The notes: generated from the sequence alone by a model not told the origin. Counted from the first letter of the stretch, positions 1 to 14,523 are shown. The stretch: 64,000 bases of DNA from Tanytarsus gracilentus (GCA_038502055.1 JAXRKN010000037.1:3038001-3102000), one strand, 5' to 3'. Made by a program: numbers and translations.

Positions 1-2189
1 TTCTTCTTATTTTTATCTCCGCGTTGAAGAAGAAAAATAAACTCTTGAGAAATCATTGCGTAAAAATGGAAGAGTAAAATAATCTTTATGAGATTTTGAT
101 GAGCCATTTACTTATTCATTCTCGGGGAGCACTTTTTTAAGTTTCAAAGAAGAAAAGAATTACGAAATGATCTCTCGGATTTGTTATTCTACTTAATTGA
201 TGTGAAAACATCTGTTTCTATATGTTTTAAAAGCCGCGTAAAGCTAAAGTCTATTAACCTGTGCCATGGACGGATGCAAGTCAGCAAGGAGAATAATCTG
301 AAACGGGAAGTTATGTCAAGGAAAATTGTGACTTCTGTAGTTCTTTATTTACACAAATGCTAATCTAAAAACAAACGTTTAAACACACTTAACTTAATGA
401 CTTTTCTTTATCTTATCGCTAGAATCGTATTTCAAAAACATTAAAACAGTTGCAACCGCTACTTTATATATTAGTTTTTCTAGTGGCTCTCCATTTCCAT
501 TTTTAATGGCTGGTGAGTCAGTGCCCCAAATTCGAGGGGAGGTAACTTTAATTTTTATTTAAAAAATTAATTCAAAAAATTCTAAAATTTAATTTGTGAA
601 TTGAAAATTTAAATTTTTTATTTCTTTAAAGTCATCATCAACTGCAAATTAATAGTCAAAGTGAAATGGCCACTTAAATAAAAAGTAAATAATCGTGACT
701 AACATCTGTGGATTCACATATGTATTAAATTCACAACCACAAATGTGTGATTTATTAATTAGCAGCTTTTACAGCTTTTTTTCCTTTACACGAAAATTTC
801 TTTTATGATTCATGATTGTTAAAACTTTTAATTTCGCAACAACTCCGGCTAATCGACGTTAAATCTCGATGAAAGCTAATTTCATTTCAAGCTTGTAAAC
901 ACAAAAAATTTCAATTTCACATCACGAAATCTTTTTCTTTTTTTGTGCGCGTGTTGACATTGAAATTAATAAAAATTTATTTGCTTTCGCCTTTTTTACG
1001 AGAGAATATTCATCATATTCCAATTCGATGAATAGAGACATTCGTTCGGGGTGATGAGCTTTCTCGTTGAATGTGTTTGCACTTGAAAAGAGGAGCGACA
1101 CACAATAACTTCTCATTCATCTTCTCTCTCTTCCTCTGTCTCAATTATTCAATTTGTCGCGCAATTCTTCTTCATGTTCAAAAATGCTTGTTGCGAATTA
1201 TTATAACGGGAACTAAGTTGAGGCTAATTTGAACTATTTTAAAGGCAGCTTGCAAATTAATAAAATACTTTAATTTCATAGCAAGCAAACAATAAAGCTT
1301 AGTAATTTTCTGAAGTGCTCTGATTGATATGCTGTAAGCTCAAGAGAAGTGCTCACTTATCATTATGATGCTCATTGAGTTATAAAGTTGTGAATAAATT
1401 TAAAAGCATTTAATCTTCAGATTTTCAAAGAAATTGAAGCGATGAGCTAAATAAAATTGTTTTTATTCGCATTCAGTTTTGAGTACATGATAAGAGCTTC
1501 AGAAGAAAAATAAGTCATAGAAAGTGTGTAGGAAGTTGTAATGATCTTGATTAATTGACAATCATACAAATAATGAGATAAATTCTAGGTATTAAAGTTC
1601 CTAAGCAACATCATTAAAACGCCATTTTGTTTTTAAAAAATTTAAAGCTCTTCTTTAATTGCTTAAAATTCAATAATTTTTTGCTATTCTTTATTAAATT
1701 TTTAATTGCACTTAAGAGGTAATTGCGCGTGTATTTTCACCTTGAATTGAAATTAACTCGTTAAGTACGAAACCGTTGAAGCAGAAAATTGTATTACAGC
1801 GTAGGATGCACGCTCTGATTTTATATCCTGACACATATAAAATCTCCCGTTTCATCATAATTAGATACGAAGAAATTTCTATTGCGTCTTACTCACTTGA
1901 TCTCTCACACTTTCCTATAAACTCAACTCGAGTGAAATGTTATCAGAAACTTTCAAGTGGGCGATGATTCACATTTCATCTAAAGAGGTTTTTCATAGAG
2001 ATACAATTTTAGACAACTAAAGAGTTGAGCTATTTAGTAAACATTAAACGGTTTGAAAATGACGCTTGTTAATTTGTATATTTTTCTTGTTTATATTTAC
2101 AGATAAAATAAAGAAGACGATAGAAGAAGAAAGAGAGAGAAATTAGCTCATTCCATTGAGCGCTTACCTTTACATTTCGCTCATCAAAC
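1..2189. other. Upstream sequence of prominin, no coding gene seen
   Basis: AT-rich sequence with only short chance frames on both strands. A probable splice acceptor ends at 2102 (pyrimidine-rich tract then ACAG), so 2103-2189 is likely the 5' untranslated part of the first coding exon of prominin, with an untranslated exon somewhere upstream that I could not place. Nothing else recognisable was found. Confidence 0.5.
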
Positions 2190-5100
2190 ATGGGTGTGCC
2201 ATTTCAGCAGAAGCACGCGACCAATCGATATGATTTCAAACTAGGATTAATTTTAGCCGTATTGGCATTCGTGATACTAAAAGTAGGTGATGTAAGTGCT
2301 CATGATTATTCTGCAAATGAGCAGTATGAGGTCTACAAGGTGTACGAGGGACTTCAGAAGCAGATTAAGCCACAGCAGACTTACGGTCAAATAAATAACA
2401 ATCATAATCGACGACTTCCACCTTATCAGCCGCCAAGCTTTAGCATAACTCCATCGAGTCGCGGCGAACATCATTATGGCGTTCAGCATCAAGAGCAGCG
2501 TCAAGAACAGCAGCATCAACCGCAACCGAGAGTTTTGGAAATTGAAAATACAAAATATTCAATATGGTCTCAAAACATGTCCTTTTTGAGCTCGACGGGT
2601 TATAATGCTCTCGGCATGACACCGCTTTATAATCTCACCAACAAAGTTATCGATTTCTTCGTTGACAAGGATGAACCAATTCCACCAGGTAGGCGATCAC
2701 TTTATTATTACATGAATTGTTGACCTATTCACTAACGAGCATAGTTCAGCAGCCAAGTTTTACGATGATGATAGTTGAAAATGTATGTTAATTAACATTT
2801 AGCCACATCAAAAGAGACAATGCACAAATTTTAGTCGTCATTGCCCATAGTCATTCAATTATCCTCACATAGCATTAGATACGACATGAATTTACCATTT
2901 GGATAAATGGAATGCTCACTTTTAATTAGTTTCGAAATGGAAATGTTCACTTTTCATTATTCATAAAGAATATTTGGAGTTAATTGAGCGCAGTTGAAGT
3001 GAGTTAGGTGAATTCTAAAAAAAATAAAATTACTTCAGGAAATCTCAAAATGATTCCCATAATAAGAAGCTCTTAAAAAACCATCATCATCCACACACAT
3101 GTTAAATGAATAATTCTTCGAAATTAATTTTCAACCAGCACACACTGAACATGACTTCGAAAGAGAGTAAAAAAATAACTGTAAAGTTTGTGGAAGCAAA
3201 AAGCCACAGAAAAAGTGAATAAGCGGGAGAGACAAAAATAATTTCCACACTCGCATATGTGATTTAAATTGTTCTACAAAATTACTCGCTCACTCGCTTT
3301 AATATTATTAGCGACTCGCTTTTTATTCTTTACTCATTGTTTGCAACAGTACTTCTTCGCTTATACTTTTCGTTGTCAGAACAATGAAGAGGTTCATGGC
3401 AGAAGAAAGAAATTATTTTCAGCATATTTTTCATTCTGCAAAAGATGCAATTTCCGTTTCGTTGGTTTATGAAATTTTTATCAGTATTTTATGGAACAAC
3501 AGGATTAAATATTGAGTGGAAGCTCTCGAAAGTTTTCAAATATTTCTCCAATTGTATTTTCTCGAAAATACTAAAAAGTTTAAAATACAAATTTAACTTT
3601 TTGCATCCCTTAAGAGTGTTCAGGGGTGACACAGTAAAATTTAACAAAGAAACATTACTTTTTTCTCTCAAATTGCTCTCAGCAGAAAGTTCAATTTGAG
3701 TTTATGTGGTTTAGTGCACTTTTCTCTACTTCTTTTAAAAATTGAATTTTTCTTTGTGAGAAATTTCTATTATTTAAGCCAGACATATACTTTATGCACT
3801 CACTGAGAGTGAAATATACTCGAGAGAACATTTTCAGAATATCCTTAAAATTCGACATTCAATTTTTTTCGTTTAAAATTTTTCCACTTGTATAAAAATG
3901 CTTTGGCAAGTTTTGCATTTCAAAAATCCAAATAACCAACTCAAAAAGTTTTTGGTGTAGCAATTTATTTAAAATAATTTTATAAAAAATTTAAGATTTA
4001 AAAGGAACTGATTAAAAATTATTAAAAAACAATAATAATACTGATTTATAAATTTCTGATTTTTTCACTAAGTCAAATCTGAAACCCGAGTCGGAAACAA
4101 AAATTCAAAATGAGTCAGCGTTTGGTATTTAATTTTATATTTTTCATGATAACGCATGAAAAAATTTGAAGCTTAACAGGTTCTGTCGCATCAAATTATA
4201 TGCATTTTAATATTAAAAAGTTATGAGATTTTTTCCAGTGGAGAAAAAAGGGAATGGCAAGGTGAGAAAGCAAAAAGTTCTTCCCTATTGCTGCATATGA
4301 AAAAAGTGTGGCATAATAAATTTTATCATGTTATGCTTACGAGATATAATCTTGACATTTATGCGAAAGTTTAATGTTACTCCTTCCATACGAACTCAAG
4401 CAAGTCATTTTAGATTTCATATCATGCAACTCAACTCATTCTCGCTTTTTATTTACATCATAAAACGCATTTGTTATTAATAAAAATGACCTCGGTGAAC
4501 GGCGATGATGATGATGATGATGATGATGGAAAATCAAAATTCAAATAAAGCATTTCATCTTCACAGAGCGAGAGATTCTTGATTAAGTTTAATTGCTATA
4601 ACAATATGCTTTATAAAGATGAAAATAAACTGTTATAATGGAGCGACTAAAAGGTCATATAAATATGATGATGTTGAGGTCATTGGACGTGCCTTTTATA
4701 TGGAAAGAGAACATTTCAGAGAGATAAAAGAGAGAAGCTTCATAAATTTTTTGATTGATTTCACGTTGATGCAATAAAAATAGTCGTGAGTATGCGGGGA
4801 GACATCGTCAGACGACAAAAGATATAATTTTATGTGGCTTTGATGAATTAAAACTCTCTTTTTATCTCTTCTCAACTTTAAGTGGATTTTCATGCATCAA
4901 AATATTGAAAATCCTCTAGACTATGCTGAAAAAATTATTTTCGGTACGTGAATTTTAATGGAACAAAATTTAATCCTCGCCTGTGTCTGTGAACAAGGTT
5001 CAGAAGGTTGATGAACTCGTTTATTTGTCATATGCTGAATCAAAAATATATTGATTTTTTAATTTTTTTAAAAAAAATACTTAAAAGTTAATTCGCCTTG

Positions 5101-8100
5101 AAATTTATCTTCATGCTCATCACACCTAAAAAAATTCATCTCAAATTCTCAGTGAGACAAGATGAAAACTTTTATACGTATGCAAAACTAAAACAAGATG
5201 GGTCTGCAAACGGCGTTGCCATTTCCAATAGCTCCGCATAAATTAGTACCCTACTCCGTTGCAATGGGCATTAGTGGCACTCTTGGTTAATCATGATGGA
5301 CATTCCTCAAAAATCGTCAGTGTCAATCGATTCCTGATGCAATAACGAGTTCAACGACATACATGAAGCCATAGTTCTGAAAAATGGACATTAGTGGCAC
5401 TCTTGGCGCGACCATGATGGACATTCATCAAAAATCGTCAATGTCAATAGATTTCTGATGCAATGACGAGTTCAACGACATACATGAAGCCATAGTTCTG
5501 AAAAATGGACTTTAGTGGCACTCCTGGCCGACCATGATCGACATTCCTCAAAAATCTTCAATTTCAATCGACTCCCGATACAATGACGAGTTCAACGACA
5601 TACATGAAGCCATAGTTCTAAAAAATGGACATTAGTGGCACTCCTGGCTGGCCATGATGGACATTCCTCAAAAATCATCTGTGTGAATCGATTCCTGATG
5701 CAATGACGAGTTCAACGACATACATGAAGCCATAGTTCTGAAAAATGGACATTAGTGGCACTCATGGTCGGCGATGGACATTCCTCAAAAATCGTCAATG
5801 TCAATCGATTTCTGATGCAATTACGAGTTCAACGACATACATGAAGCCATAAAAGAGAAAATTTGTATGAAAAAGGACATTTTTGCACTCAGGGACGGTC
5901 CTTGGAGGGTCGTACCTCAAAACAAAATACTTCTTGCACAACTAGAGCCAAACCCCGATCTTTAGCCACAAACCCGAATCAAATCCGACCAGCCGTTCTT
6001 GAGATATGGCGTTCACTAAGATCGTAAGAAAGTGAGAAAGTAAGAAAGTGAGAAAGTAAGAAAGTGAGAAAGTAAGATGACTTAAATGGCTCTAACTCCT
6101 CGTAGGAGCAACCGATTTCAAATCTGTTTTCGCCAGTTTGTAGGGTTTGGCTAGGCCTATCATTTGAGTATATGTTTTGGTATTGCACAAGGTAATGTCT
6201 TGGCACTAGGGGTCGAAAACAGGTTTTGGAAAAATCCAAAATTAATATATAGCGGAGCTATAATTAAATTCACATCTCGTCTTGAATGTCTCAATTTAGT
6301 GCTCCAGAAAGTCTCATTCATACATTAAATTATATTTTTTTATTCAGTGAGTCAATCATGAACTTTCTCTCTTATTTTTGCGCCTCATCTCATCAGACGT
6401 AATATTCATAAACTTAATTTAGCTATTTGTGTATATTGACGCAAAAAGTTGTTGGAATTTTTCTCCTTTTTCTCTTTTCTTGAAAATAATTTGGCGAAAA
6501 ATTCAATTTCTCATTTCAATTTTCATGTTGGGAAGTCGTAAACCGTTATGAGAGCGCCCTACAATATGCAAAAAAAAAGTAGAATTGTGAATTTTTAGCC
6601 AACGTTTTTCAACCCCGCTGTTGAAATATTTTCATTAACATTGAAATTGGATTTTTTTATTCCTTTATTGTGAAAAATTATATTTTATCGTCAAACTAGA
6701 GTAAAATTGAGTGGAGGTGGAAAAAACACTCAAACAAGGGAAGTCGAGAATTATTTTCAGTGAACATTTTTTTGAGTGTAATTAATTTATAATAATTTAT
6801 GTCATTTTTAACTCAAAGGGTTCGAGTTTTTGTCATACATGCCCATCCCTTTTCTAGTTGAATTATTTTTCTCATCTAAAAAACAGAAATCATACAGCGG
6901 GGGGTTGCTCAATAAATTATCGTTTGGTATTGATTATTTTGAAACACACTTGAAACCTCTGATTTCAGAAAAGCCTTTTAATTAATTATCGGTTGAATGT
7001 GTCTCGAGCTATTGCACGGATGCTCGATGTGGCATACATTTGGGCGGAATTAATTATGATAGGATTTGATGGAATTAATTAACGACGATGACATTTCTTT
7101 GACCACGTGATGGTGAAAATATTTTCACAAAGACATCAAGTAAATTTTGTGCTGCTGCTGTGTGCTCTCTTATTACAAATTTAATGATTTTTTCAAATAA
7201 ATTGCAAATACAAGGTCGCAATCTCCACACATATACTCAACTTAATATGCATAATATTTTCATATTTGCTTCGCTCAATTATTCAAGAGATTTAGAAATT
7301 TTTGACATAAATTTCAAATACGACTGACCACATTGTTACATTAAACCATGGATGTGAGATAATTTTTCGGTTTAAATTGCAGGCTATTTCGTGGTGGATG
7401 AGATGAGAGTGAGCTTGGGACCGAATGTTCAGAAGCACCAATATTACGACATACTCAAGAAATATTGGCTCATAATTATCATCGCATTTGTCACGATTCT
7501 CACGGCGCTCCTCATGCCACTGATTGGCTTGTGTTTCTGCTGTTGCCGATGTGCGGGAGCTTGTGGTGGACGATCTCAGCCATTCGATAAGAAACATGAC
7601 ACGTGTCGACGATTTATGCTCGGATTTATGCTCCTCATTGTGGTTTCATCAATGATGTAAGTGCATACACACAATTTTGCTAATTGAACAACAAATTCAT
7701 GTGAATTTCTCTCTCCTCGAATAGCTTCGGTGTTATTGTTGCTTATGTGACAAACATAACACTTCAGCATGGCGTAGAGAATGCCACCGTCTCTGCACGA
7801 TTTGCAGTTGAGGATACACGCACGTATCTCAAGTCGACATCTTATCAAGTCAATCATCTCCTTGTGACAAATTACGGTGAACTGAAGGAGCATTTGTTCC
7901 ATACACTCGATAAGACATCCGACACTGTCGTTGCGAAGTTGGATGAAGCGTCCAACGCTGTCTCACTTACTACGCTTACGGAAATTGTAACATCGTTGCC
8001 GCAAATTCAAGAAAATTTATTCGAGATGGGAAAAATAACGAAAGATTTGCAGCAGAAAGCTTCACTTCTAAATGATGGTAAATTTATTACTTTTTTAGCT

Positions 8101-11100
8101 TGATTGAAAATAATAATTTTTAAAAAATAAAATAGGTCTTCGAGGCGTTAAGCGTGAGCTGTTGAATGCATTACAAACATGTCGAGTGAACGAGTGCAAG
8201 CAAGTCCAGAAAGATTACGAAATTGGTCGTTTGGATGAAAATAATATTCACTACGATAAGGTAAGGAGAAAAAAATGAGTGACAGACAGCTGTCTAAATA
8301 TTAATTAACTATCGAGTTAACTACCTTCTCATGCCTCATCATCATGTACAGAAAATGAAGGAAATGTGTTTTATTTTGGCAAAGGATGAATTTTTTGATG
8401 ACTTTAATTTTCATTAAAATTTAAATTCCTTGTCTTTCATTTTTAAAGCTTCACTTTGTGGTTATATCTATTTTTTCGGATGGTTCTAATTTTTGTCAAT
8501 CTAAGCCGCAACGCCATTCGAACTTTATATTTTCTGCCAAATTCTTTGATCAGTTAATTTAATTTAATTTTTTTATGTTTTTCTCGTTGCGCAAATTTTT
8601 TTTATTACTAGACAGACAAAAGACAATGTGAAATATTTATTTCACTTAATTGCTCTTTAATAATCCCTCTCTCACTTTTTCAATCCTCTTGTTGACGATG
8701 AAACAATAAAAAATTATGAATTTTTTAAGGTTTCAACACAATTTTTGGAATATGTTAGAAAAGTTTTTCTTCTTTATTAAATTATAAACAGAATACAACA
8801 ACAACATAAATATAAATTTTTTACTCAATAAAAAACTCTCTTTGTTCTCTCATTACACGCTTCTCCTATCCAATAAAAATATTTTATTAAAAAATTCATA
8901 ACAAACACACACAAAAATATAAAAATCTAGGAGATAGATCGATACTATCCAAGGGTATGTGTTTAAAAAATTCTCTCACTGCAACATCTTTTTTTCCACT
9001 TATAACTATCGCATTTTGTTGTGCAACCCAAAATCGAGAAATAAATTTAAAATCTATCTTACAGCTTTAATTAAATAAATGTACAACACTTGACATAACA
9101 TACTTAAAAATATTCATTGACATATGTAAAAAAATTTACTGAGCTTGCAACTTTTTTACTTTTTTTTATTTTTTGTTTGAAAATCCGCTTAACAAATTTT
9201 GGTATGAAGATTTAAATTGGAATTTTTTACAGAAATAAATTCAAATTGATCGCAATTACTTTTTTATTTGCTAGAAAAAAGTTTTGATTGAAAACATGCA
9301 AATCCATGAGTTTTTCTAATCGAATAATTTTATTACAAATGATTTGAAATTGTGGAAAAAAGTTTTTACGATCACATTTTTCAAAAGTTTGCCATTGCAA
9401 TGCATTGAATCAATTTTATGAGAAAAAAAAAATGCTGAAGAAGTAATTGCCTCAATTAAAAGTTTTTTTAAACCTTAAAGTATTAAATTTAAAACTCTTT
9501 AAAATTCTTAGAATTGATCTCCCATACCGAACGCTGCATGTTAAATCGCTTGAAATAAATTTTATGTTATTAATAATAACTTAGCGTCCACTTGATTGAT
9601 AAGACTCTCACTTTGCCTATATCGTTTTGTTCTCATGTCTTGAATGTATCGTATTGTGCTCGTACTTTTGTAAGGATAATCCATCAAGCAAGATTTTTTT
9701 ATCCAGCAACCACATTCATGTCATTTTCATCTCAAAAAAAATATTTTCATTGTTTCAAACTTTTAAACAATCTTTTCTTTTCATCACAGCTTCCCGATCA
9801 GAGTGAGATTACAAAAAATATCGATGAAATGGTGAACAGTAAACTGATTCGAACAGTCGAGGAGAGCGACAGAAAAGTCAAAGAGATTCGTGGTGAAATT
9901 GAGAACATTATCAAGTCCAATGTGCCAGAAGTTAAAATGTCCATAAATAAAGTTGGCTATGCAATGCAAGAAATCGCAAAAACTGCCACCAAAAAAATCG
10001 ACGATGTTTCAGACTTAATTGGAAATAACACTTTCCAACATCTCAACACTGCCGATGAATACATTGCTCAATATAGCATTTATCGCTACTATGGTGGACT
10101 CATTGTTAGCTCTGTCTTGCTCATCATCCTAATTTTTGCCACTTTCGGATTACTGTGCGGAATTTGTGGAAAGCGTCCGGACGGGTATGGCGATGATTGC
10201 TGTACAAAGGGAGCCGGTGCAAGATTCCTCATGTGGTAAGATGAAAACTTTTATTTAGTTATAAAATTTAACCATCTGACTCTCGTTTTTTAGTGGTGTC
10301 GCCATTATTTTCCTAACAATCTCAGCACTGCTCATCGTCTGTTTGGCATTGTTCCTCGCTGGACTTGCTATGCGACGCGGACTCTGTGACCCGCTTCAAA
10401 ATCCCGAGCAAGACCAAATTTTCACATCATACATCGATAAATTTATTGACGTCAATAAGTTTGTCTTTCCCAATGGCCAAAAACTCCCTGCGGCTCCTCA
10501 TGCCAATCATCATCATCAACAGCAACATGCTCAACATCAAGTCGAAGAGAAGAAAGTGGAACCGTTGAGGATTTCACAAATTATCGGCGAGTGTCATCGC
10601 AATAAATCAATTTTTGATGTGTTTCACGTTGAGAAGCATTTCAACATTTCTCAAATCGAAGATTTTCCCAAAAAATATGGAATCGATGTGAAACTGAAGG
10701 AGCTTGCCGAAAATGTTCAAATAACATCGCAAGTGAAAATTTTATCTGACGAAGCACGCAGTGAAATTAACAAGCTTGCAAAGTCAAAATTGAAGAATTT
10801 TGCTGCCTACAAATATGTCGATAACTTGACAAAGAACATTACACACTACAATTTGATTAGTCTCGCTGATCGCTTGAAAGTCGCATCGACACGATTGCCG
10901 AGTAACAGTGATGTTCGAACGAAAATTGATGTTCAAGTGCTTCATTTGAGAACCTACCAAAAGGATTTAGTGGAACCGATTTTGAATGGAACGGATCGAT
11001 TGCTCGAACTTGCCAAGTCATTGGACGAGAAACTTCATTTTAAGCAATTGACATTCGAAGAGGCAATCAGAAAGTTGATTCAAGAGATTGATGCTGCAGA

Positions 11101-12250
11101 AAATTTTATTAATGAAGAGGGAACTTCTTATGTTCAGCGTGTGTCACAAGATCTTCTCGATAACTTTAGTCGAAACATAAAGGCATACTTGAGTCTTGTG
11201 ATCAATGTCAGCTCAAATGATGTCGGTCGATGTGAGCCAATTAGCAATGTTTATAATGCAACGATTGTCACCGTTTGTAATCGTGTCGTCGATCCATTTG
11301 TGAGTTTTAAACTTTCACAAAATAAATTTGATTTTAAAAATATTTTTTGACATTTTTCAGAATGGCTTTTGGGCTGGAGTGGTGTTCTGTGTCCTCCTGT
11401 TCTTCCCCACCATCATAATCAGTGCAAAATTATCGACACTCTATCAAAAGTCAGACCCCTATCCCGGTCCATTAGTTGAAGCGTAAGTGCCATTTTTTTT
11501 GATTACTCTTTATAGTTTTTAAGCCAAACATAATCCATCAATTTGCTTATTGTTGCCAATTTTTTTTCTTTATCTTTTCTCCTCCTCCGTCTGTGCATAT
11601 TTTTAATTTATGGGAAAATGATTGGACCATGAAAAAAAATATATGAATGTCATCCTGATTTGATAAATTTGTTGGCGTGAATGCAGAGAATATTTGTATG
11701 ATGCTTATAGTGAACGGGATAATATACCATTGGCAAAGTAAGTGTCGTCGTTGTGACCTAAATTGTGCTTCTTTTTTAGTAGTCATTAGAGAGATGCAAT
11801 GATGTCGCTTATGAAAGCAACCTCACTAATGACCGTAAAATATTTTTACTCTCATTTTTAGTGTTCCAAAGAATAAAAGACGTCGTAAGAATGACAGACG
11901 CACACAAGGCAGTAATAGACGTGGTGATTATTATGAGGAAGCAAGTCCTGCTCCATCATCGAGTACTCATCCTCATGCACGTGACGCTCGTTACAACGAT
12001 ATGGCACCAAAGTAAGAGAAATTTACTTTTTTAAAACTCTTTAAATAAATTACTTTTTTTAGGAACTGGGACAATGCCCCACCCCGATATCAAAATCCTC
12101 CCATGGCACCACCAACTTCCGAATATGAACGACCTCCACCATACTACTATAGGTGAGCATTTCTAACTTTATAAACTGTGTGAATGAAAATTAATGAAAC
12201 ATGTCACTCCTTTCAGTGGTCACTGCTCTGCTCCAAGTGAAACCGAATAA
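2190..12250 (+). CDS. prom: Prominin (five-span membrane glycoprotein), 11 coding exons
   Basis: Exons: 2190-2688, 7383-7656, 7725-8077, 8136-8260, 9790-10235, 10294-11299, 11361-11482, 11687-11737, 11862-12011, 12063-12152, 12217-12250 (1049 aa, frame kept at every junction). The first 37 residues form a signal peptide. TM1 (about 194-218) runs into a Cys cluster (CFCCCRC), a prominin hallmark; TM2 is near 250-270, TM3 near 520-545 followed by CGICG, TM4 near 566-592 and TM5 near 903-925. Two large, mostly helical extracellular loops lie between TM2/TM3 and TM4/TM5. The second loop starts with a His/Gln-rich patch (about residues 614-630). The cytosolic tail is basic, then Pro/Tyr-rich with a PPPY motif. 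Prominins sit on plasma membrane protrusions; in fly eyes prominin helps organise rhabdomeres (family knowledge). Which of the fly paralogues (prominin or prominin-like) it matches cannot be told by eye. Confidence 0.9.
4503..4528. repeat. (GAT)n microsatellite
   Basis: About nine uninterrupted GAT trinucleotides inside prominin intron 1. Confidence 0.9.
5228..6261. mobile_element. Helentron/HINE-like nonautonomous element, copy 1
   Basis: The 10-base sequence ATAGCTCCGC at 5228-5237 has a perfect inverted copy at 6252-6261. Between them lie about five tandem units of 120-121 bases (5265-5850), a spacer, and a short AAGTGAGAAAGTAAG-type tandem tract (6025-6076). The right copy of the inverted repeat sits in a perfect 6-base stem with a GGA loop (6248-6262). 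Terminal inverted repeats, central tandem repeats, a simple repeat and a 3' hairpin match the layout known for Helentron-associated (DINE-1/HINE) elements. No transposase or helicase is encoded. No clear target duplication was seen beyond a possible TA. The class assignment is an inference from architecture. Confidence 0.6.
5265..5850. repeat. Tandem array of about five 120-bp units
   Basis: The phrase TTAGTGGCAC recurs at 5271, 5391, 5512, 5632 and 5752, giving a 120-121 base period, and each unit also holds GAGTTCAACGACATACATGA and CCATAGTTCTGAAAAATGGA. The last unit is shortened and leads into AGAGAAAATTTGTATGAAAA. The same unit occurs, diverged, at 37255-37790. Confidence 0.9.
8261..9789 (+). 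other. Intron 4 of prominin (1.5 kb)
   Basis: Very AT-rich, with many A and T runs. No coding exon, RNA gene or element recognised. Confidence 0.6.
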
Positions 12251-14484
12251 ATACTCAAAATAGCAGCACCTTCTTCTCCTTAATAAGTATTTGCAAAACC
12301 ACATCAACCACTTTATACACTTCAAATGAGTAGAAATCGGACGTATTTGGGTCAAACATTTCAGAGGAAGTGCGAGATGAAGAAGATAAACCACAATGAT
12401 ATAAAAAAACTGTGTATTTTATATAGACGACATTGAACGGAAATTACCTATTTTTGTAAGGATGCTGATAAAAAAAATTACAAGAAAAACAAAAGATGAA
12501 AAATGTGCTAGAAAAGTTTCCATTTTCAAGAAAATATTTAAAAATTAATTAAACAATTTTTCCTTCTTCGGTGTTCAATTTAAAATGAAGCAAAAGCTTA
12601 AAAGTTTTAATGTAAATTCGCGTAAATTTTAAGCTCGAAATCATGTATTCCAATATTTTTTTACAACATTAACAAATTATGTTCCAATTAAAAAATAGAC
12701 AAAAACCCCTCACACACAGAAAAAATGCCAATGGTTAAGTTCAACGATAAGAATCAAAATGAAAATGAGAGGAAATACATTTTTAGACTTTAAGTTCTTT
12801 ACGTAAGGCTGACTTTAGACACACCACAAAAATTTTTATGCCATTTTTCAATCACAATTTTTTTTATGTTCAGGAGTTTTGCATAGGAAATAATTTTCTC
12901 ACACCTACACCTAGTCAAATCACAATGATCCGAAGATTAATTAATTAAATCTCAAGATTAAAAATAAATCCATAGTGAATTAGTTGAGAAAATGTTTTTG
13001 CCTAACTTTTTTTAATCCTTTCTATACTGAACTGAAATATGAAAAATATATGCTGCCCTCACTGATATTTTTACTATACTTACACTGAAAAAAAGGAAAA
13101 ATTTTATTCTTTTTAAGAAAAAAATTTCTCACAATTTAGTTAGTAAATTTTTCTTACATAAAATTTCTTTTCCTCTCTCGACTTTATCTCAGTAGAAAAT
13201 TGTCATGTGATTAAATTAATTTTTATCGAATATAATTGCAAGAGAATATAATTCAAAAAAATGCTTTAGATCTTTTTCTCAAAATCGCCTAAGTGCGTTC
13301 GCTTTTAGTATATAAGTTTTTCTCTCGGTATTTTTTAGAAATTCTGTTTTTTTTGTTCACTGTTTTTTCGCGCCATTTTATTCGCAATATGTGTCGTAAA
13401 TTGTACTATAAGAAAATGATAATATGGCTCAATTATCAGACAATTTTTCTTGAATATAATCCTAAAAAATGATATCAAGTCTCTCTTTACATTATTTTAC
13501 ACAAACCAACAAAAAAAAAAAGAAAGAAAAATAATCTAAGCGTCAGAATCTGAGTAACTTGCAACCAAATATCAAATATGATGTATAAAGTAAAAAGTTT
13601 CTTTCCCCAATCCCAATTATAGTTGAGTGAATCGCAGAAAATTCACTTCAATCGTGTAAAATTTGCTCAACTTTTTTTCCTACATTGTTGAGCGAAAAAT
13701 AGATGTAAAACTTAAAATTTTTAATTACATAAAATTTTGTGAAAACACAAAATCTAAGATGATAAAAGTATGATAAAAGTAAAAGACTATAATGATAGTA
13801 AAAAAATATATTAAAAACTTGAAGAAATCGTAAAAAAAAATAAAGTCTGCATTAAAAAAAGGAAATATCATCGTGTTTTACTTCATTTCAACCTAAATTG
13901 TGTTTATTTTCCAGCGAAAATTGGTTTTTACACCGCGTCAACAAGTCTCTTATCGTGAAGACAATTAAATGCGCTACTCGAAACTTCCTGAGCTAGGGGG
14001 CAGACGAATAGAAAGTAAGTATGATGAGGCATGATAACAGGATTGTTAACATACGAAATTATTGACACATGCTTTGTCAAAAGGTGCCTAATTGTTTTAT
14101 TGTTATAGTCGGAAATAAAGATAACAAAAATATTTGTAGAATTTTATAGAAATTTTTGTAAATTTTAATAAAATAATCGCAAAATTAAAATCAATCAATC
14201 GTTGTTGAAAAGTCAAAAATTTATCATCAACAACATAATTAAAGTCAAGTTCATCGTCCATCTCGATCCATCAACTCGCTCAAGTTCAGAAGCAGGAAGC
14301 GTGTCGACATAGATTTTAATCGCGGTTAAGGTTAGAAACAATTTTCATGAGTTAATTGATTGTCTTCATCACAAAAAAATTATAGAAACGCCCACAGCGC
14401 AATCAAAGTTATTCAATTTTCTTATCGTGCTTGAGTTGCATTATCAGTCTTTTGTTGAAAATGTTTACACGCATCTCAGGTGGG
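12251..14484. other. 3' region of prominin and intergenic sequence
   Basis: AATAAA overlaps the prominin stop codon (12246-12251) and another lies near 13838, so the prominin 3' UTR may be either very short or about 1.6 kb long. No coding gene seen. TTATC/GATAA motifs occur near 14035 and 14423, upstream of the next protease gene. Confidence 0.45.
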
Positions 14485-14523
14485 TATATAAAGAGCCGTG
14501 ATTTTCGTCCACTCAAGTCAGTC
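14485..14523 (+). promoter_or_regulatory. TATA box and initiator of serine protease 1
   Basis: TATATAAAG at 14485-14493 is followed by an arthropod initiator TCAGTC at 14518-14523. The A of the initiator is about 33 bases from the start of TATAAA, the usual spacing. The predicted 5' UTR is then about 80 bases. Confidence 0.8.

Larger units (their letters stand above)
2689..7382 (+). other. Intron 1 of prominin (4.7 kb)
   Basis: This is by far the largest intron of the gene. It contains a (GAT)n run at about 4502-4527 and the mobile element at 5228-6261. No conserved coding exon was recognised in it. Confidence 0.75.

Noticed and set aside
5265..5850. Regular repeats considered as a CRISPR array
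   Set aside because: Units are 120 bases with no unique spacers and no cas genes; the setting is a eukaryotic intron. It is a tandem array inside a mobile element.
9592..9789. N-terminal extension of the frame containing prominin exon 5
   Set aside because: An acceptor (ATCACAG) at 9789 and phase agreement with the donor at 8260 show this part is intron.
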